A stretch of DNA of 6,134 bases from Campylobacterales bacterium. Lineage in GTDB: Bacteria; Campylobacterota_A; Desulfurellia; JAADFJ01. The position numbers and the translations under genes are program-made. Where the stretch lies: contig JALWSW010000112.1 of assembly GCA_027080125.1 (NCBI GenBank), forward strand, positions 1 to 6,134, read 5' to 3'. The notes under the pieces were generated by a model. It did not search any database, was not told the DNA's origin, and saw only the letters and a list, made by a program, of their open reading frames with translations. Each line of letters begins with the position of its first letter. Positions within the stretch are counted from its first letter, which is position 1. Of this stretch, positions 1 through 5,380 are shown piece after piece.

Positions 1-1226
1 GCACAGGCAACCGCTGTTTCGGGGCTTACAAGATACACATTTGCCGAAAGCGTCCCTGAGCGCCCGTAAAAATTACGGTTGTTGGTTCTCACGCTTACAG
101 CATTGCTCTTCGGAGCCATGCCGTTTCCTATGCAAAATCCGCAAGCCGATTCGAGTATTCTTGCCCCGAATTTTTCAAAGGTCAAAAGCGACCAGTTTGT
201 CATAGTCATTATCGCCACCTGTCTTGATCCGGGAGCTACTCCGAAACTCACATTGCTGTCCACTCTTTTACCCTGCTGCAATGCCTCGTTTATAATATCA
301 GCAGCAACGGTGAGATCTCTGTAGGAAGAATTCGTGCAGCTTCCGATTAATACCTGATCAACCGTCATTCCTTCGATATCGCGTATTCTTTTTACATTTC
401 CCGGGCTATGGGGAAGTGCAACCATCGGTTCAAGTTCGGATAGATTGATTTCTATAATCCTGTCATATTCGGAATCATCATCAGCAACTATTTCTCTCCA
501 ATCTTCTTCTCTGCCTTCCAGCTTGAGAAACTCTTTTGTTTTATCATCCGAAGGAAATACCGATGTTGTAACGCCAAGCTCTGCTCCCATATTGGTTATC
601 GTGGCACGCTCAGGCACAGTCAGTGTCGCTACACCCGGACCGTAATATTCTGCTACCCAGCCTACATTGCCTTTGACCCCGAGTATCGACAACACTTTGA
701 GAATAATATCTTTTGCCGATACAAAAGGATTGAGCTTTCCGGTGAGATGAATGCCGTAAATTTTCGGCGCTCTTATATAAAACGGAAGCCCTGCCATAGC
801 TGAAGCAACATCAAGTCCTCCGGCTCCTATCGATATCATACCGATTCCGCCGCCGGTAGGGGTATGAGAATCCGAACCCAAGAGCGTTCTGCCCGGAACG
901 CCGAATCGTTCTATATTTACCTGGTGGCAGATTCCGTTTCCCGCCTTTGAAAGAACAAGTCCGTATCTTTTTGCAAAGCTTGCCAGATACCGATGATCAT
1001 CGGCATTCTCAAAACCCATCTGGATAGTGTTATGATCAATGTAACTTACAGACAGCTTGGTTTGAACCCTGTCAAGTCCCATCTGCTCGAACTGAAGATC
1101 AGCCATAGTTCCGGTTGCATCTTGGGTTAAAGTGGTGTCGATGCGTATTCCTATTTCATTACCTTTTTTAAGATCTCCTTCCACAAGATGCTCTTCAAGT
1201 ATCTTGTATGTTACACTTTTTGCCAT
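1..1226 (-). CDS. acn: Aconitate hydratase (single-chain, ~640-aa class), 3'-truncated by window edge
   Basis: This encodes aconitase, the [4Fe-4S] enzyme that interconverts citrate and isocitrate via cis-aconitate in the TCA cycle. 408 codons are visible, with no stop before the left edge, so the C-terminal swivel domain lies outside. Visible signatures are an N-terminal TLTQDATGT block (about residues 32-40), SYIDHN, GNGICHQ, GSDSHT (117-122) and a GAGG-rich loop. The three cluster ligands are C297 (in GSCTNSS), C362 and C365 (in ACGFCIGNG). After these comes the NRNFYGRSG and SPET region of the substrate site. The order and wording match, from memory, the 'putative aconitase' family of about 640 residues found in Aquificae, Deltaproteobacteria and some Clostridia. 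The start is ATG 1224-1226 with AGGAGG at 1231-1236, 4 nt upstream. It follows hflC by 27 nt and is probably the fourth gene of the ftsY operon. LeuC (isopropylmalate dehydratase large subunit) is a distant relative and less likely: the visible part has the TLTQDATGT and FPSD wording of the aconitases. Confidence 0.95.
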   Translation of the reverse strand, partial: MAKSVTYKILEEHLVEGDLKKGNEIGIRIDTTLTQDATGTMADLQFEQMGLDRVQTKLSVSYIDHNTIQMGFENADDHRYLASFAKRYGLVLSKAGNGICHQVNIERFGVPGRTLLGSDSHTPTGGGIGMISIGAGGLDVASAMAGLPFYIRAPKIYGIHLTGKLNPFVSAKDIILKVLSILGVKGNVGWVAEYYGPGVATLTVPERATITNMGAELGVTTSVFPSDDKTKEFLKLEGREEDWREIVADDDSEYDRIIEINLSELEPMVALPHSPGNVKRIRDIEGMTVDQVLIGSCTNSSYRDLTVAADIINEALQQGKRVDSNVSFGVAPGSRQVAIMTMTNWSLLTFEKFGARILESACGFCIGNGMAPKSNAVSVRTNNRNFYGRSGTLSANVYLVSPETAVAC

Positions 1227-1230
1227 AGCT

Positions 1231-1236
1231 CCTCCT
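1231..1236 (-). promoter_or_regulatory. Shine-Dalgarno of aconitase gene
   Basis: A full AGGAGG on the minus strand sits 4 nt from ATG 1224-1226. It fixes the aconitase start within the 27-nt gap after hflC, which otherwise contains only A/T-rich sequence and no terminator-like hairpin. That supports read-through from hflC. Confidence 0.8.
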
Positions 1237-1253
1237 GCAAATTTATTTAAATT

Positions 1254-2201
1254 TTATTTTTCAGACTGTTTTCCAATCAGCTTGTATATATCAGAATCGG
1301 TGGAAAGTATTATCCAATCATTCTTTGATATACTCTTTTTGTAAGTTTCCATAGTTTTAAGAAATTTATAAAACCTGCGGGAGTCGGCATTCCTGTTATA
1401 AGCCTTCGCATATATAAGAGTAGCCTTTGCGTCTGCTTCACCCTTAATCTGCTGGGCTATCTTGTACGCTTCGGAATTTATCTTTTTTAGTTCCCGTTCC
1501 TTATTGCCGAGAATTTTTGCCGCCTCGCCGGCGCCTTCGGAGCGGAATTTATCCGCCTTTCTCTTTCTTTCGGTTATCATACGCTTAAATATGGTTTTTC
1601 TTACCGACTCCACATAATTTATCCTTTTGAATTGCAGATCAAGCAGTTTGATACCGAGTTTTTCAGTGCGCTTGTTTGCCGCAGTCACTATTGCGCGGGT
1701 AATCCATTTTCTTCCGTATTTAATTTTCGGAAGAGTTTCGACCGGTGAATTATCGAACGATTCGCTGTCCTTAATGCTTCTGTTTGTTGAGCGTATCAGT
1801 TCCACAAGCTTATGATCGGCAATAGCGTTTCTTGTCTGTCCATCCAAAATATCGTCAAGTCGCGATTGAGCCCCTCTTTCGTTTCTGACCCGCTGGAAAA
1901 ACAGAAGCGGATCGCTTATTTTCCACCTTGCATATGTATCAACCCATACGAATCGCTTATCTTTTGTCGGAACCTGAGTCGGATACCCATCCCACTCCAA
2001 TGCACGTTTATCAAAAAAATGAGCCTTTTGTATAATAGGAATCTTAAAATGCAATCCCGCGGTTGTAACCGGCTTTCCTACCGGCTTACCAAATTGTGTT
2101 ATTACGACTTGTTCGGCTTCGTTAACCGTGTATGCGGACGAAAAAACAACTATTGCCAGAATTATCAGTGCTATTGCTAAGAATGTGCTTTTTCCTTTCA
2201 T
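1254..2201 (-). CDS. hflC: HflC, SPFH/band-7 membrane protease-regulator subunit
   Basis: HflC forms with HflK a large membrane complex that encloses or modulates the AAA protease FtsH, and so takes part in membrane protein quality control. The 315-aa protein begins with one hydrophobic segment at about residues 6-24, used as an uncleaved signal anchor. The SPFH domain follows, with QVVITQFGKPV and AGLHFKIPI (about 31-56) and the DTYARWKISDP block typical of HflC. A charged, probably coiled-coil stretch comes next (RMITERKRKADKFRSEG onward), then the family's C-terminal pattern (GEADAKATLIYAKAYN, a FYKFLKTMETYKKSI block, and ILSTDSDIYK). The length is close to the usual 290-330. The start ATG 2199-2201 overlaps the hflK stop in an ATGA arrangement, with GAGGTG at 2206-2211 as ribosome binding site. 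The overlap suggests translational coupling and roughly equal production of the two partners. Confidence 0.96.
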   Translation of the reverse strand: MKGKSTFLAIALIILAIVVFSSAYTVNEAEQVVITQFGKPVGKPVTTAGLHFKIPIIQKAHFFDKRALEWDGYPTQVPTKDKRFVWVDTYARWKISDPLLFFQRVRNERGAQSRLDDILDGQTRNAIADHKLVELIRSTNRSIKDSESFDNSPVETLPKIKYGRKWITRAIVTAANKRTEKLGIKLLDLQFKRINYVESVRKTIFKRMITERKRKADKFRSEGAGEAAKILGNKERELKKINSEAYKIAQQIKGEADAKATLIYAKAYNRNADSRRFYKFLKTMETYKKSISKNDWIILSTDSDIYKLIGKQSEK

Positions 2202-3175
2202 TTTTCACCTCTGCTTTGGAGCAGCTTCTCAAGCGGCAAAACCGGAAGAGCTCCTGTCTTGCCATCACTTATAACAAGTTTGGCTTTTGACAGAATATCA
2301 GCCATAGTATCAAGATAGATACGCTGATATGTAACATCCTTTGCACTCATGTATGCATTGAACAACTTACTAAAGCGGTCGGCGTTTCCTTCGGCAGCGT
2401 TAATCTCATTGATTGCATATCCTTTTGCTACCTGAATGGTTTTTGCTGCCTCTCCTTTGGCTTTCGGTATTGCTCTATTATAATTTGCAAGAGCCTGATT
2501 TATAAGCTGTTCCTTTTCCTGTTGAGCTTCGTTGACCTCGTTAAAAGCCGGTTTAACCGGATCAGGTGGCGTAACATCCTGCAAAACAACCTGAGCCACC
2601 CGTATACCCAGATCATATTGGTTCGCCAGTTTCTGAAGCATTTCTGTTGCCGTAGTGGCAACCTCCTGACGACCTACCGTCAAAACCTCATCAACCGTTC
2701 TGTCTCCCACAACCGCTCTCATCACAGCTTCATTCATATCCCTGAATGTTTGCACCGCATTTCTAACCCTAAACAGAAATTTATAAGGATCGTTTATTCT
2801 GTATTGAACTATCCACTCGACCACAACCGCATTCAGATCTCCGGTCAGCATAAGTGACTCTTCCTTATATTTTTTTAGAGAGTATTGAGTTCGTATTCCC
2901 GGAATCTCGGAGCGAAATCCGAATTCAAGTTTAAGCTGTCTTTGAACCGGAACATCATACACCTTTTCTATACCGTAAGGCAGCTTAAAATGAAGACCTG
3001 GTCCCACGGTTCTTGTATATTTTCCAAATCTCAGCACAACCCCTACCGAATCGGTTTTTACCGTAAACCAGGATGAAAACAGAACCACAGCGATGACAAT
3101 TATCACCGCCACGGTTGCTATCGTTTTAAAATTTATATTAATATTTTTTATATTAAACTGCGGATTTTGGTCCAT
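2198..3175 (-). CDS. hflK: HflK, SPFH/band-7 membrane protease-regulator subunit
   Basis: HflK is the partner of HflC in the membrane-anchored HflKC complex that regulates FtsH. The 325-aa protein has a short, Asn-rich N-terminus (1-17), a single membrane segment at about 18-37, and then the SPFH domain opening with SVGVVLRFGKYTRTVGPGLHFKLP. The second half carries the HflK-type coiled-coil block (ANYNRAIPKAKGEAAKTI, INAAEGNADRF) and ends with the family signature VTYQRIYLDTMADIL and a PLEKLL tail. The glycine-rich N-terminal extension of the E. coli protein (about 419 aa) is missing, as in many non-enterobacterial homologues. The start ATG 3173-3175 has AGGAGG at 3180-3185, and this element overlaps the ftsY stop codon. 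The gene lies 8 nt after ftsY and overlaps hflC by 4 nt. Confidence 0.96.
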   Translation of the reverse strand: MDQNPQFNIKNININFKTIATVAVIIVIAVVLFSSWFTVKTDSVGVVLRFGKYTRTVGPGLHFKLPYGIEKVYDVPVQRQLKLEFGFRSEIPGIRTQYSLKKYKEESLMLTGDLNAVVVEWIVQYRINDPYKFLFRVRNAVQTFRDMNEAVMRAVVGDRTVDEVLTVGRQEVATTATEMLQKLANQYDLGIRVAQVVLQDVTPPDPVKPAFNEVNEAQQEKEQLINQALANYNRAIPKAKGEAAKTIQVAKGYAINEINAAEGNADRFSKLFNAYMSAKDVTYQRIYLDTMADILSKAKLVISDGKTGALPVLPLEKLLQSRGEK

Positions 3176-3179
3176 CTAT

Positions 3180-3186
3180 CCTCCTA
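3180..3186 (-). promoter_or_regulatory. hflK Shine-Dalgarno overlapping ftsY stop codon
   Basis: The minus strand reads TAGGAGG: TAG (3184-3186) ends ftsY, and its AG is also the first two bases of the AGGAGG (3180-3185) that serves hflK four nt later. A ribosome terminating on ftsY therefore covers the hflK initiation region, which suggests coupled translation of the SRP receptor and HflK. Confidence 0.75.
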
Positions 3187-4038
3187 AATCAACGCGCTTG
3201 AAAACTCTCTTGCATCAAACGGTTTTAAATCTTCTACCTTTTCTCCGAAACCTATATATCTGACAGGAATTTTCAGCTCTTTGGCTATATCAATAACTAT
3301 ACCCCCTTTCGAACTACCGTCAAGTTTTGTAAGCACAATACCGGTTAATCCGAGCGCATTGTTAAACTGCTCTGCCTGAACAAGGCTGTTTCTTCCTAAC
3401 GTGCTATCAATTACAAGAATAATCTCATGAGGAGCATCCTGATCTATCTTTTTTATAACACGCTTCATTTTTATCAGTTGTCTTATCAGATTATCATTGG
3501 TATGCAGCCTGCCAGCCGTATCTATCATCACGATATCCACACCTTTTGCCTTTGCAGAAGAGCAGGCGTCAAACGCAACCGATGCCGGATCGCTCCCTTC
3601 AGGCTGCTTGACGATTTTAGCATCCGAACGTTTTGCCCAGATTTCAAGCTGGCCGGTTGCAGCAGCCCTGTATGTGTCTGCGGCTGCCAATATTACGGAT
3701 TTTCCTGCCTGATTATACTGATAAGCAAGCTTTCCTATTGTTGTTGTTTTGCCTCCTCCGTTTATTCCCACAAACATCATGATAAAAGGGGATTTATAAT
3801 ATCTTATCGGTTTTTCAACCGTTTTAAGTATGTCATAGATTGTTTGTCTTGCCGTTTCTTTCCAGTTTTCTCTGCCTCTGCCTTTCTCTATCGATTCTAT
3901 AATCTGTTCGGTTGCTTGCAATCCAAAATCAGCAGCAAGCAATCTTTCCTCCAGCAAATCCGGATCAAATTTTTCGATTTCAATACCGGCTCTTGTTTTT
4001 AAGAGACCGCTTTTCAATCGCTCTATCAAACTTTTCAC
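3184..4038 (-). CDS. ftsY: Signal recognition particle receptor FtsY (NG domain only)
   Basis: FtsY is the SRP-family GTPase that receives SRP-ribosome-nascent chain complexes at the membrane and hands them to the Sec translocon. The 284-aa protein consists of an N domain (about 1-75, starting LIERLKSGLLKTR) and a G domain. GTPase motifs are visible in order: P-loop GINGGGKTTT (91-100), DTYRAAA (121-127), DTAGR (173-177), TKLD (237-240) and the closing GFGEKVEDLKPF (263-274). The acidic A domain of E. coli FtsY is absent. This is real and not a mis-called start: an in-frame TAA lies 21 nt upstream of the GTG start (4036-4038), which leaves no room for an extension. The ribosome site AGGAGA is at 4048-4053. 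The loop usually read as D(A/G)TTGQNAL appears here as DSTLGRNSL (211-219). FtsY is the first gene of the operon. The alternative Ffh is excluded by the lack of an M domain and by the KGG and GFGE wording. Confidence 0.98.
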   Translation of the reverse strand: MKSLIERLKSGLLKTRAGIEIEKFDPDLLEERLLAADFGLQATEQIIESIEKGRGRENWKETARQTIYDILKTVEKPIRYYKSPFIMMFVGINGGGKTTTIGKLAYQYNQAGKSVILAAADTYRAAATGQLEIWAKRSDAKIVKQPEGSDPASVAFDACSSAKAKGVDIVMIDTAGRLHTNDNLIRQLIKMKRVIKKIDQDAPHEIILVIDSTLGRNSLVQAEQFNNALGLTGIVLTKLDGSSKGGIVIDIAKELKIPVRYIGFGEKVEDLKPFDAREFSSALI

Positions 4039-4047
4039 AGGATAGTT

Positions 4048-4053
4048 TCTCCT
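4048..4053 (-). promoter_or_regulatory. Shine-Dalgarno deciding the GTG start of ftsY
   Basis: AGGAGA on the minus strand lies 9 nt from GTG 4036-4038, a normal spacing. Together with the in-frame stop just upstream, it makes this GTG the only plausible start for ftsY. Confidence 0.75.
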
Positions 4054-4089
4054 ATATTAAAATTTTTATTGCTCTTATACAATATGAAA

Positions 4090-4118
4090 AATATAATCGA
4101 AGGGCTTTTCTAAATCAA
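4090..4118 (-). promoter_or_regulatory. Sigma70-like promoter of the ftsY-hflK-hflC-acn operon
   Basis: On the minus strand TTGATT (4113-4118) is followed after exactly 17 nt by TATATT (4090-4095). Transcription would begin near 4083 and give a leader of about 45 nt before the ftsY GTG. The -35 element matches consensus at 4 of 6 positions and the -10 at 5 of 6. The spacing is ideal, but the region is AT-rich, so chance matches are likely here. No other promoter was seen between the four genes. Confidence 0.55.
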
Positions 4119-4297
4119 GATTCAATATAATAAATATAGAAAAGTGATTTTATTATATAGAAATGAACCTATACCCCATTTCTAATTTAAGCAGATAGAC
4201 AAGATACTAATTTGAAAAATAACTAACAAAAACGCACCTATTAATTGAGAAATTAAAGATTGACTCTGAACAATCCCAAAAGATCGATTATTTTTAG
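4119..4297. other. AT-rich intergenic spacer, no gene seen
   Basis: These bases lie between the ftsY promoter and the hairpin behind the RRM gene. I see no reading frame with a ribosome site, no conserved RNA fold and no convincing repeat. A lone minus-strand TATAAT (4152-4157) has no partner -35 element. The stretch is best read as spacer separating two minus-strand transcription units. Confidence 0.5.
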
Positions 4298-4334
4298 AAG
4301 AAGAGCCATCTTAAATAAACAGACAGCTCTTCTT
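4298..4334 (-). terminator. Hairpin, probable terminator of the RRM-protein gene
   Basis: The arms 4298-4306 and 4326-4334 are perfectly complementary over 9 bp (AAGAAGAGC against GCTCTTCTT). In minus-strand RNA the stem extends five more pairs, including two G-U wobbles, to give 14 bp with a 9-nt loop (4312-4320). In plus-strand RNA those wobbles become A-C mismatches, so the fold favours the minus transcript. It starts 14 nt after the RRM stop codon. The weak point is the tail: CUAAAAAU follows rather than a run of U, so it may act as a 3'-end stabiliser or an inefficient terminator. Confidence 0.55.
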
Positions 4335-4348
4335 TAGTCTATTTTCTA

Positions 4349-4612
4349 CTAATATCTACTTCGCTGTTTCCTCTCTTTTGCCTCGTTAACCCTAAGGTTG
4401 CGTCCGCCAAATTCCTTTCCGTCGGTCGCTTCTATAGCAGCGGAAATATCGTCAGACTCTACTTCAACAAATCCAAATCCTCTCGATCTCCCTGTCTCTC
4501 TGTCAGCTATGATTTTAGCCGATGAGACCTCACAATAATCAGAAAACAGATTTCTCAAATCTTCCTCAGAACAATTGTATGGGAGATTCCCAACATAAAG
4601 CGTTTTCACCAT
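4349..4612 (-). CDS. Single-RRM RNA-binding protein
   Basis: This is a small cytoplasmic RNA-binding protein of the bacterial RRM type (cyanobacterial Rbp-like), 87 aa from ATG 4610-4612. One RRM fills almost the whole chain: RNP2 is LYVGNL (5-10), RNP1 is RGFGFVEV (44-51) with aromatic residues F46 and F48 available for base stacking, and the fold closes with GRNLRVNEAK. A short basic tail, KERKQRSRY, follows. Bacterial relatives are often induced by cold or stress and are thought to bind mRNA; the specific target is unknown. An in-frame GTG two codons upstream (4616-4618) is an alternative start. GAGGT on the minus strand is 4 nt from the GTG and 10 nt from the ATG, so the sequence does not settle the choice; ATG fits the usual family N-terminus. 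The gene appears monocistronic, with its own strong promoter and a downstream hairpin. Confidence 0.95.
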   Translation of the reverse strand: MVKTLYVGNLPYNCSEEDLRNLFSDYCEVSSAKIIADRETGRSRGFGFVEVESDDISAAIEATDGKEFGGRNLRVNEAKERKQRSRY

Positions 4613-4697
4613 GTACACCTACCTCTAAAATTTCTACCATATGCCTAAGCGAATGGCAATCCGATATATTAACGCTAATCATATAAAGGATTAAAAA

Positions 4698-4726
4698 CTT
4701 ATATCACCTATTTTTCGATATGTCAA
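4698..4726 (-). promoter_or_regulatory. Near-consensus sigma70 promoter of the RRM-protein gene
   Basis: The minus strand shows a perfect -35 TTGACA (4721-4726), a 17-nt spacer and TATAAG as -10 (4698-4703, 5 of 6 matches). This is the best promoter in the window. Transcription would start near 4691, leaving a 5' leader of about 75-80 nt before the gene. A leader of this length is long enough for post-transcriptional control, but only short 4-bp complementarities were seen in it. Confidence 0.75.
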
Positions 4727-4890
4727 GTCTTTTTATGAAATTTATGCGGACAGTCTCAAATATATTATCGCCGTATCAATTGTCTGACTTCTTTGTATAT
4801 AGAATAGAAAATATTAATTATATAAAACCGACATTATATCGTATTGCACCGTTTAATTTTTATGTTATAAATAAATTTTTTTAAAAATAC
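4727..4890. other. AT-rich divergent intergenic region, no gene seen
   Basis: This is the central part of the roughly 360-bp gap between the divergently transcribed RRM and padR genes. Both strands are very AT-rich, with scattered stops in all frames. I see no open frame with a ribosome site and no RNA gene. Promoters for the flanking genes sit at either end (4698-4726 and 4891-4946). Confidence 0.5.
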
Positions 4891-4919
4891 TTGAAATTAA
4901 GATATTAACTATTTATACT
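4891..4919 (+). promoter_or_regulatory. Upstream promoter candidate P1 of padR operon
   Basis: TTGAAA (4891-4896), a 17-nt spacer and TATACT (4914-4919) form a plausible sigma70 promoter, with a start near 4926. Its -10 element shares one base with the -35 of the second candidate downstream. In such AT-rich sequence the match could be fortuitous. Confidence 0.4.
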
Positions 4920-4921
4920 TG

Positions 4922-4931
4922 AACAATTGTT
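4922..4931. promoter_or_regulatory. Palindrome over the P2 -35 element, possible operator half
   Basis: AACAATTGTT is a perfect 10-bp palindrome overlapping the P2 -35. Its first seven bases, AACAATT, recur as a direct repeat at 4954-4960, 32 bp (about three helical turns) downstream, so both copies would face the same side of the helix. It could be a regulator contact site, but short AT-rich palindromes are common in such DNA. Confidence 0.35.
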
Positions 4932-4945
4932 ATAAAGGTTTATAA
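4930..4945. promoter_or_regulatory. Dyad TTATAAA-GG-TTTATAA at padR -10, candidate autorepressor operator
   Basis: Two perfect 7-bp inverted arms (4930-4936 and 4939-4945) are separated by GG and lie across the P2 spacer and -10. PadR-family repressors commonly bind a dyad in their own promoter and release it on ligand binding, which makes autorepression a reasonable inference. The dyad does not contain the ATGT-N8-ACAT core of the classical PadR operator. Confidence 0.4.
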
Positions 4946-4979
4946 TAACTCGTAACAATTATATATTGGAGGTAATAAT

Positions 4980-5366
4980 ATGAAACATAAGACTTACAAA
5001 ATTGAAAGCTGGTGCAATGACTACCCGGGTGACAGACCGCCACGATTTCTTCAGCCGTTTCTGCTTGTGTTTTTAAAGCAGGAGCCTACTCACGGATATC
5101 AGCTCATTGAAAAGCTTGCGAGCCTCGGTGTAAAGCATGAAAATTATGAGATAGGCTACATCTACAAAACTTTAAGAACAATGGAGAAAAACGGTTTTGT
5201 GTCAAGCAAGTGGGACACAAAAGCAAGAGGTGCAGCAAGAAGAATCTACCAGATAACCGAAGAAGGAGAAAACCAGCTCAAACGCTGGATAACATCTATA
5301 AAACAGATAAGAAAGAGCCTGAAGTCTCTTTTGGATATGTGTCAGGATGTTTGCGATAAGACTTAA
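4980..5366 (+). CDS. PadR-family winged-helix transcriptional regulator
   Basis: This is a 128-aa DNA-binding regulator with the PadR winged-helix fold. PPRFLQPFLLVFL (20-32) begins helix 1, and HGYQLIEKL (38-46) is the characteristic PadR HGYxL motif. Next come YIYKTLRTMEKNGFV (60-74, recognition helix with YxTLxxMExxG) and the wing KWDTKARGAARRIYQITEEG (77-96). A short C-terminal helix (about 97-125) serves for dimerisation, which makes it a small (subfamily-2 size) PadR. The wording resembles, from memory, the PhaQ-like and PPRF-type PadR groups. The ligand is unknown. Cysteines occur at C12, C121 and C125, a possible redox or metal site if the termini come together in the dimer. The ribosome site GGAGGT (4968-4973) is 6 nt from ATG 4980. 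It probably regulates itself and the RNase HII-QueH gene that starts 14 nt after its stop. Confidence 0.94.
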   Translation: MKHKTYKIESWCNDYPGDRPPRFLQPFLLVFLKQEPTHGYQLIEKLASLGVKHENYEIGYIYKTLRTMEKNGFVSSKWDTKARGAARRIYQITEEGENQLKRWITSIKQIRKSLKSLLDMCQDVCDKT

Positions 5367-5380
5367 CTGATTAGCAAGAT

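Larger units (their letters stand above)
4919..4946 (+). promoter_or_regulatory. Proximal promoter candidate P2 of padR operon
   Basis: TTGAAC (4919-4924), a 16-nt spacer and a perfect TATAAT (4941-4946) would start transcription near 4953, about 27 nt before the padR ATG. This is the better of the two tandem candidates because of its consensus -10. The dyad at 4930-4945 covers its spacer and most of its -10, so a repressor bound there would block it. Confidence 0.6.

Noticed and set aside
79..645. Two plus-strand frames (79-324 and 445-645) within the aconitase region.
   Set aside because: They are antisense to conserved aconitase motifs, including the cluster cysteines, and have no ribosome site or homology that I recognise.
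2522..2857. Plus-strand frame of 111 codons opposite hflK.
   Set aside because: It lies antisense to the HflK SPFH domain, with no initiation signals and low-complexity His/Asn/Arg composition.
3427..4002. A 191-codon plus-strand open frame opposite ftsY.
   Set aside because: It is exactly antisense to the conserved ftsY G domain, has no ribosome site, and its product is rich in Cys, Tyr and Phe with no recognisable motif. It is a shadow of the real gene.
4152..4157. Perfect TATAAT on the minus strand upstream of ftsY as an additional promoter.
   Set aside because: The hexamer 17 nt upstream reads AATGGG, far from a -35 element, and there is no TGn extension. It is likely chance in AT-rich DNA.
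4260..4290. Plus-strand TTGACT followed by GATTAT as a promoter.
   Set aside because: The spacing to any acceptable -10 is about 20 nt, and nothing on the plus strand follows for 700 bp.
4619..4979. CRISPR-like or tandem repeats, tRNA or small RNA gene in the divergent intergenic region.
   Set aside because: Only short AT-rich word repeats such as TATATTA and ATATCG recur, without regular spacing. No cloverleaf or stable GC stem was found on either strand.
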